64,000 nucleotides of DNA, from the NCBI GenBank assembly GCA_902613595.1, contig CACMHY010000003.1, forward strand, positions 1 to 64,000. The letters are read 5' to 3'. The position numbers and the translations under genes are program-made. Origin of the DNA: an uncultured Bacteroidota bacterium. GTDB taxonomy: Bacteria > Bacteroidota > Bacteroidia > Flavobacteriales > Flavobacteriaceae. Below the pieces are notes generated by a model. That model was not told the origin of the DNA and ran no database searches. It worked only from the letters and a program-made list of their open reading frames with translations. Positions 18,598 through 29,616 of this stretch are shown one piece after another (position 1 is the first letter of the stretch; every line of letters starts with the position of its first letter).

Positions 18598-19848
18598 TTA
18601 GATTAAAAATTGAAACAAACTCTGTTTGTCATTTAAATAATCGAAGTGAAAGTTATACTTTTTCATTCTTTCTACCAAAAGCTCAAAATCAGCAGCTTTT
18701 TTTAATTGAATTCCAACAACAGCAGGTGCATTGTTTCTGAAATTTTTTTTGGAAAACTCAAAATGGGTAATGTCATCATTTTTCCCTAGTATTTGAGTAA
18801 CAAATTGTTTTAATGCGCCAGAGCGTTGAGGAAAATCAACTAAAAAATAATGTTTTAATCCACCATAAACCAGAGCACGTTCTTTAATTTCTGGCATGCG
18901 GAAAACGTCATTATTACCTCCACATAGTAAAACACCAATATGCTTTTTAGAAATAATATTTTTTATCATATCTAATGCAGCAATAGCTAAAGCTCCCGCA
19001 GGTTCAGCAATTATGCCATCCATACTATAGAGATCCAAAATCGTTTGGCACACTTTTCCTTCTGGGACCAAAATAATTTCATCTAAAAGATCTTTACAAA
19101 TTTTGAATGGCAATTTCCCAACTTGGCGAACAGCTGCCCCATCTACGAATCCATCAATCTTACCAAGTGATATTCTTTTCCCTAAATTAATTGAGGTCTT
19201 CATACTTGGGGCACCCTCCGGTTCTACGCCTATAACTTTAGTATTTGGTGAAAGTCCTTTTAGAACTGTTAAAATACCAGATACAAGACCACCTCCCCCG
19301 ATTGGGACAATTATGTAATCATAACTTCTTGAGCTTTGTTTAAGCATTTCCAATGCAATTGTTGCCTGACCCTCGATGACAATTTTATCGTCAAAAGGAT
19401 GAATAAATATTTTTTTGGACTTTTTTGCTGCATTTAAGGCAACTGTTTGACAGGCATCATAAGTGTCTCCAACTAATTTGATATCAATATAATCCCCTCC
19501 AAACATTCTAACTTGTGTTATTTTTTGTTGCGGAGTTGTTGCTGGCATATATACCTCACCATTTATTTTTAATTTTTTACATGAAAAAGCAAATCCTTGC
19601 GCATGGTTTCCAGCGCTGGCACATATAATTCCATTTTTAAATTCTTTCTCATCTAATGATGAGATTTTATTATACGCACCCCTGATTTTGAATGACCTTA
19701 TTTGCTGAACATCTTCTCTTTTTAATAGAATAGACGAGTTAGTAATATTAGACAAACGTTTACTAAATTCCAGAGGAGTTACTCGTATTAAACCCTTAAG
19801 CCTTTTTTCCGCTCTGGTCACTCCTTTTAGTGATGGAAGTGATTGCAT
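18598..19848 (-). CDS. ilvA: Threonine ammonia-lyase (threonine dehydratase)
   Basis: A 416-residue PLP enzyme that converts threonine to 2-oxobutanoate, the first step to isoleucine. The PLP lysine is Lys54 in [10 protein letters not shown], and the phosphate-binding loop is [11 protein letters not shown]. The last 90 or so residues form one ACT-like regulatory domain, in contrast to two in E. coli IlvA (about 514 residues). Its ATG directly abuts the ilvC stop codon (TAAATG), indicating translational coupling. Isoleucine feedback control is expected from the family. Confidence 0.94.
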   Translation of the reverse strand: MQSLPSLKGVTRAEKRLKGLIRVTPLEFSKRLSNITNSSILLKREDVQQIRSFKIRGAYNKISSLDEKEFKNGIICASAGNHAQGFAFSCKKLKINGEVYMPATTPQQKITQVRMFGGDYIDIKLVGDTYDACQTVALNAAKKSKKIFIHPFDDKIVIEGQATIALEMLKQSSRSYDYIIVPIGGGGLVSGILTVLKGLSPNTKVIGVEPEGAPSMKTSINLGKRISLGKIDGFVDGAAVRQVGKLPFKICKDLLDEIILVPEGKVCQTILDLYSMDGIIAEPAGALAIAALDMIKNIISKKHIGVLLCGGNNDVFRMPEIKERALVYGGLKHYFLVDFPQRSGALKQFVTQILGKNDDITHFEFSKKNFRNNAPAVVGIQLKKAADFELLVERMKKYNFHFDYLNDKQSLFQFLI

Positions 19849-21321
19849 TTATAAAATTTTCTTCATAGCTGTCATCGAGGTCCTCAATTCGTAGCCAATT
19901 AACTCTACAGGATGGTAACGTATTATTTCATTAATATCAATTAACTTTTTATTATCGACTCCATTATCTCCCAAATTATTCCCATTACCAATAACATCGG
20001 ATTTTATGTCTTTCATAAATTCAGCCAAGATAGGTTTTGCCGCGTGATCAAATAAGTAACAACCATATTCTGCTGTATCAGAAATTATTCGATTCATCTC
20101 AAATAATTTTTTTCTAGCAATCGTATTGGCAATTAAGGGCGTTTCATGTAATGATTCGTAATATGCTGATTCTTCTTTAATACCAGCGGCAACCATTGTG
20201 TCAAACGCAAGTTCAACTCCAGCTCTTACAAAAGCAACCATTAAAATTCCATTGTCAAAAAACTCCTGTTCCGATATTTCCTGATTTGTGATTGGTGTTT
20301 TTTCAAAAGCAGTTTTTTCAGTTTCAGCTCTCCACGACAATAAATTTTTGTCATCATTATCCCAATCTTGCATCATAGTTTTAGAAAAATGTCCAGACAT
20401 AATGTCATCCATATGCTTTTGAAACAAAGGGGTTAAAATTTTCTTCAACCTTTCAGACAATTCAAATGCCTTTATTTTCGCTGGATTTGATAAACGATCC
20501 ATCATATTCGTTATTCCTCCGTGCTTCAATGCCTCGGTGATAGTTTCCCAACCATATTGAATTAATTTAGCTGCATATCCATGATCTATTCCTTCATCTA
20601 TCATTTTGTTAAAACTTAAAATAGATCCGGTTTGCAATACACCACAAAGAATTGTTTGCTCACCCATCAAGTCGGATTTAACTTCAGCAACAAAAGAAGA
20701 TTCTAAAACACCAGCACGATGTCCTCCTGTAGCAAATGCATAGGCTTTTGCTTGATCAAGTCCATCACCATTAGGATCATTCTCAGGATGTACGGCAATT
20801 AATGTTGGTACTCCAAACCCTCTTTTATATTCTTCTCTTACTTCTGATCCAGGACATTTAGGTGCAACCATAATTACAGTCAGATCCTCACGCACCTTCA
20901 TACCTTCTTCAACAATGTTAAATCCATGAGAATATGACAACGTTGCTCCTTTTTTCATTAAAGGCATAATTTCTTTTACAACTGAGGTATGATTTTTATC
21001 TGGAGTTAGATTAATAACAAGATCTGCAGATGGTATTAATTCTTTATATTGACCTACTTCAAAGTTATTTGTTGTTGCATTAGTGTAAGAAGCTCTCTTT
21101 TGTTTAATAGCATCTTCTCTGAGTGCATATTTGATTTTTAAACCTGAATCACGCATATTTAAACCTTGGTTTAAGCCTTGAGCTCCGCAACCGATAATTA
21201 CAATTTGTTTTCCTTTAAGAGCTAAAATACCTCCTTCAAATTCTGATGATTCCATAAATCTGCATTTTCCCAATTGGCGAAGTTGCTCTCTCAATGATAG
21301 TTGATTGAAATAATTTGACAT
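19849..21321 (-). CDS. ilvC: Ketol-acid reductoisomerase, class II (long form)
   Basis: A 490-residue enzyme of branched-chain amino acid synthesis that isomerises and reduces acetohydroxy acids with NADPH. The dinucleotide motif is [12 protein letters not shown] (residues 42-53). The length identifies the class II form with a duplicated C-terminal knotted domain, as in E. coli, rather than the roughly 330-residue class I. It starts 8 bases after the ilvN stop. Mg2+-binding acidic residues fall in the [12 protein letters not shown] and related segments. Confidence 0.96.
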   Translation of the reverse strand: MSNYFNQLSLREQLRQLGKCRFMESSEFEGGILALKGKQIVIIGCGAQGLNQGLNMRDSGLKIKYALREDAIKQKRASYTNATTNNFEVGQYKELIPSADLVINLTPDKNHTSVVKEIMPLMKKGATLSYSHGFNIVEEGMKVREDLTVIMVAPKCPGSEVREEYKRGFGVPTLIAVHPENDPNGDGLDQAKAYAFATGGHRAGVLESSFVAEVKSDLMGEQTILCGVLQTGSILSFNKMIDEGIDHGYAAKLIQYGWETITEALKHGGITNMMDRLSNPAKIKAFELSERLKKILTPLFQKHMDDIMSGHFSKTMMQDWDNDDKNLLSWRAETEKTAFEKTPITNQEISEQEFFDNGILMVAFVRAGVELAFDTMVAAGIKEESAYYESLHETPLIANTIARKKLFEMNRIISDTAEYGCYLFDHAAKPILAEFMKDIKSDVIGNGNNLGDNGVDNKKLIDINEIIRYHPVELIGYELRTSMTAMKKIL

Positions 21322-21329
21322 AATTTTTA

Positions 21330-21860
21330 CTATTTCGTGTTTTTAAAAGTATTTAAAATTTCTGATATACCCATCTTTGCTTTTGTTACTGAAATCCTCC
21401 CTGAACGAACAAATTGTAATAGCCCGTATGGTGTCAAATCTTTTCTTAATTGTTCAGTTTCTTCTCTAAAGCCAGTTAATTCAATTACAAAAAATTCTGG
21501 AGAAACTGTAACAATGGTTGCGTGACTTGACTTGATAATATTTTGAATATGGCGTTCTTCGAATAATGAGCTTGACTTTACTTTATATAATGCATTTTCT
21601 TGAAAGATTGTCTCCTCATCAGTATGGTAAAAAGCCTTAATAACATCAACTTGTTTTTCAATTTGTTGAACAATTTTTCTAACCCTGTCTGCATCTGTAT
21701 TAACAACAATTACAAATCGAAATACATCTGGAATTTCTGATGCAGATGTGGAAAAGCTTTCTAAATTTATATGGCGTTTTAGAAAAATTGCAGAAATACG
21801 ATTGAGCAAACCAACATTATTCTCTGCATATACTGATATTGTGTATGTGATGTTTTTCAT
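21330..21860 (-). CDS. ilvN: Acetolactate synthase small (regulatory) subunit
   Basis: A 176-residue protein beginning with an ACT domain ([31 protein letters not shown]) that binds valine, followed by the small-subunit C-terminal domain. The usual length is 160-180, so it is complete. It lies 2 bases after the ilvB stop codon and is in the same operon. It would activate and confer valine feedback on IlvB. The symbol ilvH would be equally acceptable. Confidence 0.93.
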   Translation of the reverse strand: MKNITYTISVYAENNVGLLNRISAIFLKRHINLESFSTSASEIPDVFRFVIVVNTDADRVRKIVQQIEKQVDVIKAFYHTDEETIFQENALYKVKSSSLFEERHIQNIIKSSHATIVTVSPEFFVIELTGFREETEQLRKDLTPYGLLQFVRSGRISVTKAKMGISEILNTFKNTK

Positions 21861-21862
21861 AA

Positions 21863-23569
21863 TTATTCTAAACGTATGTCTGAAACACTTGCACCTGAGG
21901 GAATCATTGGAAATACGTTATCTTCTTTTTCCACACAAATTTCAAGAAAATATGGTTCTTTTGAATTTATCATTTCGCTAATAGCCGTTTCGAGTTCATC
22001 TCGTTTTTCTACTCGTTTACCTTTAATCCTAAAGCCTTTAGCAATTGTTACAAAATCTGGATTGACCATTTCTGTCGAAGCATAGCGTTTGTCAAAAAAA
22101 AGCTGCTGCCATTGGCGAACCATTCCCAAAAAGTCATTGTTTAAAACAACAATTTTTACAGCAATTTGTTGTTGGAAAATGGTTCCTAATTCTTGTATTG
22201 TCATTTGATAACCTCCATCCCCTATAACAGCAACAACTTCTCGTCTGGGAGCTCCCATTTTGGCTCCAATAGCTGCAGGTAGAGCAAAACCCATTGTCCC
22301 AAGACCTCCAGAAGTTACATTACTTTTCGTTTGACTAAACTTAGCATAACGGCAGGCCACCATCTGATGTTGACCAACATCTGTGACTATAATTGCGTCG
22401 TTTTTAGAATACTTATTAATCATTTCTATACTTTCACCCATTGTAAGCCCTTCTTTTTTTGGATGTAAATCATGCTTGATTACTTTATCATATTCTACTT
22501 TATCAAGATCATCAAAACGTTTAATCCAGTTTGGATAAACTTTAGTCTTAATTTTTTTGTTTAATTCTTGCAGTGAAATTTTACAATCAGAAATTAAGGC
22601 TACATCCACAACAACATTTTTATTAACCTCAGCAGGATCTAATTCTAAATGTATAATTTTTGCTTGTTTTGCATATGTGTTAAGATCACCAGTTACACGG
22701 TCATCAAAACGCATACCAATCGCAATTAGTAAGTCACATTCGTTAGTGAGTATATTAGGAGCATAATTTCCATGCATTCCAACCATTCCTCGATTCATTG
22801 GATGGTTGGTTGGAAGTGCTGAAAGTCCAAGAATAGTCCACGCTGCAGGTATTCCAGATTTTTCTAAAAATGTTTTTAATTCATTCTCTGCATTTCCCAA
22901 TATTACTCCTTGTCCCCAAACAACAAAAGGCTTTTTAGCTTGATTGATTAATTCCAAAGCCTCTTCAATTGATTTATTAGAGAGTTTTGTCGTTGGGGTA
23001 TAGCTTCTAATACCAGTACACTTTTTATATGAAAAGTCAAGAGAATCAAATTGAGCATCTTTAGTTATATCTATTAAAACAGGTCCAGGTCTACCAGTTC
23101 TAGCTATATAAAAAGCTTTTGCCATAATCTCAGGGATTTCACTCGCTTTAGTTATTTGGTAATTCCATTTTGTAACTGGAGTTGATATACCTATAATATC
23201 AGTTTCCTGGAATGCATCAGATCCAAGTAGATGAGAAGCAACTTGTCCTGTAATACACACCATTGGTGTAGAATCAATTTGTGCATCGGCAATACCCGTA
23301 ACTAAGTTAGTTGCTCCTGGACCTGATGTTGCCATTGCAACACCAACTTTTCCTGAGGTTCGAGCAAAACCTTGTGCGGAATGAGCTGCACCTTGTTCAT
23401 GACGAGTAAGTACATGGTGTAGTTTATCTTGATACTTATATAATTCATCATAAATTGGCATTATGGCCCCTCCAGGATAACCGTAAACCAAATCTGCTCC
23501 TTCTTCAAGTAAACACCTTATCACTGCTTCAGCACCAGAAATTCTAATTGAATTATCATGATTTGTCAT
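21863..23569 (-). CDS. ilvB: Acetolactate synthase large (catalytic) subunit
   Basis: A 568-residue thiamine-diphosphate enzyme that condenses pyruvate with pyruvate or 2-oxobutanoate. The catalytic Glu is in LTRHEQGAAHSAQG (about residue 60), and the ThDP/Mg2+ motif is VIGDGGYQMTIQEL with the NN pair downstream in VVLNND. The FAD-binding region is in the middle (GMRFDDRVTGD). Length and domain order are typical. It is the second gene of the operon, 30 bases after ilvD. Confidence 0.96.
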   Translation of the reverse strand: MTNHDNSIRISGAEAVIRCLLEEGADLVYGYPGGAIMPIYDELYKYQDKLHHVLTRHEQGAAHSAQGFARTSGKVGVAMATSGPGATNLVTGIADAQIDSTPMVCITGQVASHLLGSDAFQETDIIGISTPVTKWNYQITKASEIPEIMAKAFYIARTGRPGPVLIDITKDAQFDSLDFSYKKCTGIRSYTPTTKLSNKSIEEALELINQAKKPFVVWGQGVILGNAENELKTFLEKSGIPAAWTILGLSALPTNHPMNRGMVGMHGNYAPNILTNECDLLIAIGMRFDDRVTGDLNTYAKQAKIIHLELDPAEVNKNVVVDVALISDCKISLQELNKKIKTKVYPNWIKRFDDLDKVEYDKVIKHDLHPKKEGLTMGESIEMINKYSKNDAIIVTDVGQHQMVACRYAKFSQTKSNVTSGGLGTMGFALPAAIGAKMGAPRREVVAVIGDGGYQMTIQELGTIFQQQIAVKIVVLNNDFLGMVRQWQQLFFDKRYASTEMVNPDFVTIAKGFRIKGKRVEKRDELETAISEMINSKEPYFLEICVEKEDNVFPMIPSGASVSDIRLE

Positions 23570-23599
23570 TGATTTTTTTTTGTTTTAATTTCCATAGGT

Positions 23600-25273
23600 T
23601 TATGAATCAGTTACACATCCCTCTGATGCAGTAGCGACACTTTTTATATATTTATATAATACTCCTTGTTCAAATTTGTATGGTGGCTTTGTCCATTTTG
23701 CTTTCCTGACTTCTATCTCTTTATCGGAAATGTCAACATTTATAGTATTTTTTTGAGCATCAATGGTAATTTGATCTCCATCCTGAATAATTGCTATAAC
23801 ACCACCTTCTTGAGCCTCAGGTACAATATGCCCAACAACAAATCCATGCGTGCCTCCTGAAAAACGTCCATCAGTAATAAGAGCGACGCTTTTACCTAAT
23901 CCTGCACCCATAATCGCTGCAGTGGGCTTAAGCATTTCAGGCATTCCAGGTCCTCCTTTGGGTCCCTCGTAACGTATAACAACAACATCTCCAGACAAAA
24001 CTTTTCCAGATTTAATTCCCTGATTAGCAGCGAACTCTCCATCAAAAACTCTTGCTGGACCTCTAAAAACTAAACCCTCTTTACCTGTAATTTTAGCAAC
24101 TGATCCCTTTTCAGCAAGATTACCTTTTAAAATTCGAATATGGCCTGTTCTTTTAATTGGTTTATCAATAGATAGTATTACATCTTGGTTTGGAGATAGA
24201 GGAGAAACTTCTTTTAGATTTTCTTCTAAGGTCTTACCTGTAACAGTTATACAATCTCCATGTAACATACCTAATTCCAACATATATTTCATCACTGCTG
24301 GAACACCTCCAACAGCATGCAAATCTTTCATCAAATATTTCCCACTTGGCTTAAGATCAGCTAAAAATGGGGTTGAATCACTAATTTTCTGAAAATCATC
24401 AATGCTTAGATCAATTTGGGCTGCTTTTGCTATAGCTAAAAAATGAAGTACAGCATTTGTTGATCCACCAAGTACTGCAATTAAACGTAATGCATTTTCA
24501 AGAGATTTTCTTGTAAGAATATCACGAGGTTTTAAATCTTTTTCTAATAAACTTTTAAGATAAAAACCTAAATTTTCACATTCATCATTTTTTTGATCAC
24601 TTAAAGCAGGATTTGAAGAATTAAAAGGTAAAGACATCCCACATGCCTCTATAGCTGACGCCATTGTATTAGCTGTATACATACCCCCACACGCACCAGC
24701 TCCTGGACAAGCATTTTTTATTATGTTTTTGTATTCGGAGTCATCAATTTTTCCTGCAACCTTTTCACCCCAAGCTTCGAATGCAGATACAACGTCAAGC
24801 TCTTTATTGTTATGACATCCTGCTGCAATAGTTCCTCCATACATCAATATAGAAGGTCTATTCAACCGTAACATAGCCATAAGTGCTCCAGGCATATTTT
24901 TATCACACCCTACAATGGTAACCACACCATCATAAGACATCCCCTGTACCACTGTCTCAATAGAATCAGCAATAATATCTCTTGAAGGTAAGGAATATCG
25001 CATACCGGAAGTTCCCATAGATATTCCATCACTAACACCTATTGTATTGAAAATTAGACCAACCAAAGATTGCGAATTAATACCAGTTTTTATTTTTTGG
25101 GCAAGTCCATTCAAATGCATATTACATGGATTACCTTCATAGCCTGTAGATGCGATACCAATTAGAGGTTTTTGGAAATCATCATCTGACAGACCAATTG
25201 CGTGTAACATCGCCTGTGCTGCTGGCTGGGTAGGGTCTTGTGTGACTGCTTGACTATATTTATTAAGTTTCAT
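23600..25273 (-). CDS. ilvD: Dihydroxy-acid dehydratase
   Basis: A 557-residue iron-sulfur enzyme that dehydrates dihydroxy-acids to the 2-oxo acids of valine and isoleucine. The three cluster cysteines are seen in GNPCNMH (Cys50), GCDKNMPG and [12 protein letters not shown]. The first cysteine context (PCNMH) resembles the [2Fe-2S] type. An open TTG codon precedes it at 25276, but ATG 25273 is the natural start. It is the first gene of ilvDBNCA. The 205 bases upstream show no leader peptide rich in Ile, Leu or Val codons. Confidence 0.96.
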   Translation of the reverse strand: MKLNKYSQAVTQDPTQPAAQAMLHAIGLSDDDFQKPLIGIASTGYEGNPCNMHLNGLAQKIKTGINSQSLVGLIFNTIGVSDGISMGTSGMRYSLPSRDIIADSIETVVQGMSYDGVVTIVGCDKNMPGALMAMLRLNRPSILMYGGTIAAGCHNNKELDVVSAFEAWGEKVAGKIDDSEYKNIIKNACPGAGACGGMYTANTMASAIEACGMSLPFNSSNPALSDQKNDECENLGFYLKSLLEKDLKPRDILTRKSLENALRLIAVLGGSTNAVLHFLAIAKAAQIDLSIDDFQKISDSTPFLADLKPSGKYLMKDLHAVGGVPAVMKYMLELGMLHGDCITVTGKTLEENLKEVSPLSPNQDVILSIDKPIKRTGHIRILKGNLAEKGSVAKITGKEGLVFRGPARVFDGEFAANQGIKSGKVLSGDVVVIRYEGPKGGPGMPEMLKPTAAIMGAGLGKSVALITDGRFSGGTHGFVVGHIVPEAQEGGVIAIIQDGDQITIDAQKNTINVDISDKEIEVRKAKWTKPPYKFEQGVLYKYIKSVATASEGCVTDS

Positions 25274-25447
25274 CAACGTTAATATACAAACGAAATTATA
25301 TTTTGTGATTGTCGTTTATTTAATTTGTTTTAACATCGTCTTATACTCAAAGGTGTATTATAATTTATAACTAATTGATATACAATATTTTTACATATTT
25401 TTTTTTACATATTCAACTAGTTAAAAAAATACCCTCTTTTTTTCTAC

Positions 25448-25455
25448 TATATTTG
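25448..25455 (+). promoter_or_regulatory. -7 promoter element for the ALDH3-like gene
   Basis: TATATTTG fits TAnnTTTG and is 24 bases before the start codon. No -33 TTG is found at the right distance. A companion promoter for ilvD on the other strand was not clear. Confidence 0.4.
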
Positions 25456-25478
25456 ATTGGATTAGATAAATTAAGTTT

Positions 25479-26861
25479 ATGGATTCCCCAAAAATTGCAG
25501 AATTAAAAAGGGCACATCAGGAGTTTTTCAAAACAAATAGAAATCAAAAGATCAAATCTCGTATTTATTATCTCAAAAAATTAAAGAGAGTGATAGATGA
25601 AAATGAAAATTTAATTTTCGAAACCTTACATAAGGATTTAAAAAAACCAATTTTTGAGTCATTTGCGAGTGAAATACTTATGATTCAAAAAGAAATTGAC
25701 TTTTTCACAAAAAATCTAAAAGCTTTATCTGCTCCAGTAAAGGTATCGGGAAGCCTTATAAATTTTCCATCCCAAGACTATATTATCTCCGAACCATATG
25801 GAAATATTCTAATGATATCACCCTGGAACTATCCATTTCAATTAGCTTTGGTGCCTTTAATAGGAGCTATCGCAGCTGGAAATACAGTTATTTTAAAACC
25901 ATCAGAGTCTGCTCCTCACACATCTAAAATTTTAAAAGGTTTACTCACAAAAGTTTTTCCTAGAGGAATGGTATCTGTTGTTGAGGGAGATGCAAAAGTT
26001 GCACAAGAGTTACTTAAAGAACAATGGGATTATATCTTTTTTACTGGAAGCACAGTTGTGGGTAAAATTGTCGCAAAAGCAGCTGCAAACTTTTTGACTC
26101 CTATAACCCTAGAACTTGGGGGAAAAAGTCCCTGTATAGTTGACGGAACAACACCTATTAAAAAAACAGCAAGGAGGATTATTTGGGGAAAATTTTTGAA
26201 CTGTGGACAAACTTGTATTGCACCCGATTATATTTTAGTAAAATCAGAAACAAAGGAATCACTTGTAAAATCACTAATCATTGAAATTGAGAATGCATTT
26301 GGATCAAATGTTAAAAATTCAAAAGATTATGGAAGAATAATTAACAAAAAACATTTCGAAAAATTGGAAAATGATCTTAAGGGTCAAAATATTTTATATG
26401 GAGGAGTCAGAAATAAAAATGAATTATTTTTTGGACCTACTATTGTAGATAATCCAAAAATTGATAGCTTGTTAATCAAAGAAGAAATTTTTGGTCCAAT
26501 TTTACCAATTTTGAGTTATAATAATTTAGAAGATTTAGACTCAATTTTGTCATTATTGAAAAATCCTTTAGCGTTTTATGTATTCAGTAATAATGAGAAG
26601 TTTATTGCCCAACTTATTAAAGATTATTCTTTTGGAGGTGCCGTAATCAACGATTCACTTATTCATTTTACAAATCAAAAACTACCATTTGGAGGGATTG
26701 GAAATAGTGGAATAGGTTCTTATCACGCCGAACATAGTTTTAAATTATTTAGTCACAAAAAATCAATTGTAAAAAGACAATTTTGGTTTGACCTTCCTCA
26801 ACGTTATCCACCATACCCAAAATCTTTAGGGATTATTAAAAGAATTCTAAAGCAAATTTAA
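25479..26861 (+). CDS. Class 3-type aldehyde dehydrogenase
   Basis: A 460-residue aldehyde dehydrogenase of the short ALDH3 type, which lacks the long N-terminus of ALDH1/2. The catalytic Glu is in LELGGKSP (near 212) and the Cys in NCGQTCIAPDY (near 246). ISPWNYPFQLALVPLIGAIAAGN is the cofactor loop region. The C-terminal tail after LPFGGIGNSG is hydrophobic-basic, as in fatty aldehyde dehydrogenases. It likely oxidises medium- or long-chain or aromatic aldehydes; the exact substrate is unknown. The nitroreductase gene starts 2 bases after its stop. Confidence 0.9.
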   Translation: MDSPKIAELKRAHQEFFKTNRNQKIKSRIYYLKKLKRVIDENENLIFETLHKDLKKPIFESFASEILMIQKEIDFFTKNLKALSAPVKVSGSLINFPSQDYIISEPYGNILMISPWNYPFQLALVPLIGAIAAGNTVILKPSESAPHTSKILKGLLTKVFPRGMVSVVEGDAKVAQELLKEQWDYIFFTGSTVVGKIVAKAAANFLTPITLELGGKSPCIVDGTTPIKKTARRIIWGKFLNCGQTCIAPDYILVKSETKESLVKSLIIEIENAFGSNVKNSKDYGRIINKKHFEKLENDLKGQNILYGGVRNKNELFFGPTIVDNPKIDSLLIKEEIFGPILPILSYNNLEDLDSILSLLKNPLAFYVFSNNEKFIAQLIKDYSFGGAVINDSLIHFTNQKLPFGGIGNSGIGSYHAEHSFKLFSHKKSIVKRQFWFDLPQRYPPYPKSLGIIKRILKQI

Positions 26862-26863
26862 TT

Positions 26864-27583
26864 ATGAAAGAAAAATCTGTAAGTGAAGCAATAAAATTTA
26901 GAAGATCAGTAAGAATTTACAATCCAAAAAAAAGTATAAATTCAAATCTCGTAAAAAAATGTATTGAGCAAGCACTTCTCTCTCCATCAAGCAGTAATCT
27001 ACAACTATGGGAATTTTATCATATTAAGTCAGAAAATTTTTTGAAAAGTGTGGTGAGAGTTTGTTTTAATCAACCTGCAGCCAAAACTGCTCAGGAGTTA
27101 GTTATCCCAGTTGTTCGTTTGGACTTGTGGCCAGAGAGAATTAATTCAAATGTTAATTTTATCAAGAGTTCTAACAAAGGAAAAGACAAAGAAAAAATTA
27201 AGGGAGCCATTGATTATTATCAAAAAGCCATACCAAAGTTATATAGAGGAAGTAAAGGTTTTAAAAGTTTTTTCAATCACATAAAAACCTATTACCGAGG
27301 TTTAAAAAAAGTAACCTATCGTGAAGTAAGAAGAAATGATATAAGAATTATAGGACATAAAAGTACTGCGCTTGCAGCTCAAAGTTTTATGATAAGCATG
27401 GCGGCTTTGGGATATGACACTTGTCCAATGGAAGGTTTTGATTCAGTTAGGTTAAAATCATTACTCAAATTACCTAAAAATGCAGAAATTAGTATGGTTA
27501 TTGGCTGTGGGGTGAGAGAAGAAGACGGTTTATACGGTGAAAGGTTTCGTCTTCCTTTAAAAGAAGTTTATTTTTCAAAGTGA
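26864..27583 (+). CDS. Nitroreductase family FMN oxidoreductase
   Basis: A 239-residue protein with the nitroreductase N-terminal motif IKFRRSVRIYNP (FMN-binding arginines), the LLSPSSSNLQLW segment and the C-terminal CPMEGFDSVRLK and IGCGVREEDG blocks. It would use FMN and NAD(P)H to reduce nitro, quinone or enone compounds, although the true substrate is unknown. A lysine-rich insertion (about residues 100-150) is longer than in typical NfsB-like enzymes. It is cotranscribed with the aldehyde dehydrogenase (2-base gap). Confidence 0.87.
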   Translation: MKEKSVSEAIKFRRSVRIYNPKKSINSNLVKKCIEQALLSPSSSNLQLWEFYHIKSENFLKSVVRVCFNQPAAKTAQELVIPVVRLDLWPERINSNVNFIKSSNKGKDKEKIKGAIDYYQKAIPKLYRGSKGFKSFFNHIKTYYRGLKKVTYREVRRNDIRIIGHKSTALAAQSFMISMAALGYDTCPMEGFDSVRLKSLLKLPKNAEISMVIGCGVREEDGLYGERFRLPLKEVYFSK

Positions 27584-27639
27584 AAGTACTTTTTTATTCT
27601 GTATTTTTAAATAAACTAAAATATTAAATCAACATAGGA

Positions 27640-29616
27640 TTAATTATTGAAATTTAAATACTTCACTTTGGGGATTATCTTTGAATGATTTTGCAAACCA
27701 ATCTCAAGCCATTTATAAAAAGTTTTGGAGTCTACATATTGTATTGGTGAGTTTAATAAAGTACCATTAGGGTTCATAAGTATGTAAAATGGTTGTGAAG
27801 CTGTCTTAAAGTTTATTGCTTGAAAAGTAGCCCATTTTTTACCTACAGTATTTATTTTTCTAATAGACCCGTTAGGGTATTGATAGTCAAATTGGTCAGA
27901 AACATCTAATTTTTTTCTATCATCAACATAGAGTGAGATAATTATAAAATTATCTTTTAGTAAAGAATAAACTCTAGGTTCTGACCAAACATTTTCCTCC
28001 ATTTTTCTGCAATTTACGCATGCCCAGCCAGTAAAGTCTAACAGTATTGGCTTATTGAAATCAAATGCCTTTTCTCTTCCAATTTCAAAGTCCTTATAAC
28101 ATTCTAAACCTAAAGGACAGTCAGATTCATCGGCCTGAAAACTATAAAACACTGGTGGTGGAAAACCACTCAAAAATTTAAGGGTATTTTCCCTTGAGAA
28201 AAGACCAACTAAAAGATATATTGTTAATGCAAAAGAAAGTGAACTAAAAAAATATCTAAATTTTGATATGCTTTCTTTTTTCTGGTTGGGAAATTTTATA
28301 AACCCCAGAAGGTTCAAGGTAAGCATAAAGGTCAAAATAACCCATAAGCCTAAAAATATCTCTCTTTTCAGAATACCCCACCCAGCAACTAAGTCTGCAT
28401 TTGAAAGAAATTTTAATGCTAAGGCTAATTCTAAAAAACCTAAAATTACCTTTACTGAATTCATCCAACTCCCTGATTTGGGAAACTTTTCAAGTGAGTT
28501 GGGAAAAATTGCTAACAATCCAAAAGGCAGTCCTAATGCCAATCCAAAACCTAGCATACCAATAGATAATTGAAAAGCTCCCCCCTCGGATGTAAGTGAA
28601 CCTGCCAGCAAAGAACCTAAAATAGGACCTGTACATGAAAAAGAAACTATTGCCAATGTCAATGCCATAAAAAAGATACCAATAAAAGTATTCAATGACG
28701 AAGAATTATCTGTACGCATACTCCAAGATGTCGGTAGAGTCAATTCGTAAAATCCAAAAAAAGAAAAAGCAAAAATTATAAACACAACAAAAAAGATTAG
28801 GTTTAAGAAAATATTTGTAGCAATAGTATTTAGAAATTCAGGATTAAGTGAATCGATAAAATGGAATGGGAGACTAAGAATCAAATAAATTAATACAATG
28901 AAAATAGCATATACTGATGCATTAATAAGCCCACGTGAATTCGAACTTGATTGCTTTAAAAAATATGAAACCGTTAAAGGAATCATTGGAAATACACAAG
29001 GGGTCAATAGAGCCAAAAAACCGCCCAAAAACCCTAAAAGAAAAATATTATAATAAGAATATATTCCCTCTTCTAATTTAGGACCACTTAAAAAAGCTTT
29101 TTCTTTTAGTTCAAGTCTCAATGCATCCGAACGAATTTTACTTTCATCATCGACTAATTCGAATGAGGATTGTTTGAGCCCATCTAAATTGATTTTAAAG
29201 TTTTCTGTTCTAAAAATGCACAATTTATCATCGCATGCTTGATAATTTAATTCAATATTGATTGGCTCTAGACTGGAACTAAGCCTTTGAACTTTTTGAG
29301 AAAATAATGCATTTGATTCAAAATAAGAAAGCTCCATTTCGAAATAATTATCATATGATATTATGGGCTTACTTTCTTGAACATTTCTAATAAGTTTATA
29401 TGAAGGATTTTTATTAAAAATAAATTCCGTAGGGACAGCTCCACTAGGATCAGAAAATTGAGAATATAGGTGCCACTCGCCTGATATTTTTGCTTGAAAA
29501 TATATAGTATAAATACTATCATTTTCTTTTTTTACAGAGGTTTCCCATTTAATAGGTTCTATTATCTGAGCATTAATAGTCGTGCAGTATAGTATAAATA
29601 AGAGCCATTTTCTCAT
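27640..29616 (-). CDS. dsbD: DsbD-like thiol:disulfide interchange protein
   Basis: A 658-residue membrane reductant transporter. A signal peptide (residues 1-17) leads into a periplasmic alpha domain with the pair Cys128/Cys133 (QACDDKLC). A core of about eight membrane helices (190-470) carries the redox cysteines Cys207 (LTPCVFPMIPLT) and Cys328 (SFSCTGPILG). The C-terminal thioredoxin domain has Cys533-Val-Asn-Cys536. All three redox pairs of E. coli DsbD are therefore present. It would pass electrons from cytoplasmic thioredoxin to periplasmic proteins. It overlaps the tilS stop by 4 bases (ATGA). Confidence 0.93.
   Translation of the reverse strand: MRKWLLFILYCTTINAQIIEPIKWETSVKKENDSIYTIYFQAKISGEWHLYSQFSDPSGAVPTEFIFNKNPSYKLIRNVQESKPIISYDNYFEMELSYFESNALFSQKVQRLSSSLEPINIELNYQACDDKLCIFRTENFKINLDGLKQSSFELVDDESKIRSDALRLELKEKAFLSGPKLEEGIYSYYNIFLLGFLGGFLALLTPCVFPMIPLTVSYFLKQSSSNSRGLINASVYAIFIVLIYLILSLPFHFIDSLNPEFLNTIATNIFLNLIFFVVFIIFAFSFFGFYELTLPTSWSMRTDNSSSLNTFIGIFFMALTLAIVSFSCTGPILGSLLAGSLTSEGGAFQLSIGMLGFGLALGLPFGLLAIFPNSLEKFPKSGSWMNSVKVILGFLELALALKFLSNADLVAGWGILKREIFLGLWVILTFMLTLNLLGFIKFPNQKKESISKFRYFFSSLSFALTIYLLVGLFSRENTLKFLSGFPPPVFYSFQADESDCPLGLECYKDFEIGREKAFDFNKPILLDFTGWACVNCRKMEENVWSEPRVYSLLKDNFIIISLYVDDRKKLDVSDQFDYQYPNGSIRKINTVGKKWATFQAINFKTASQPFYILMNPNGTLLNSPIQYVDSKTFYKWLEIGLQNHSKIIPKVKYLNFNN

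Noticed and set aside
25277-25478. Possible leader peptide upstream of ilvD.
   Set aside because: Only a six-codon frame (MLKQIK) is found, with no branched-chain codon run and no hairpin pair.
27584-27639. AAAGTACTTTT palindrome between nitroreductase and dsbD genes as a terminator.
   Set aside because: The stem is A/T only and too short to call a terminator.
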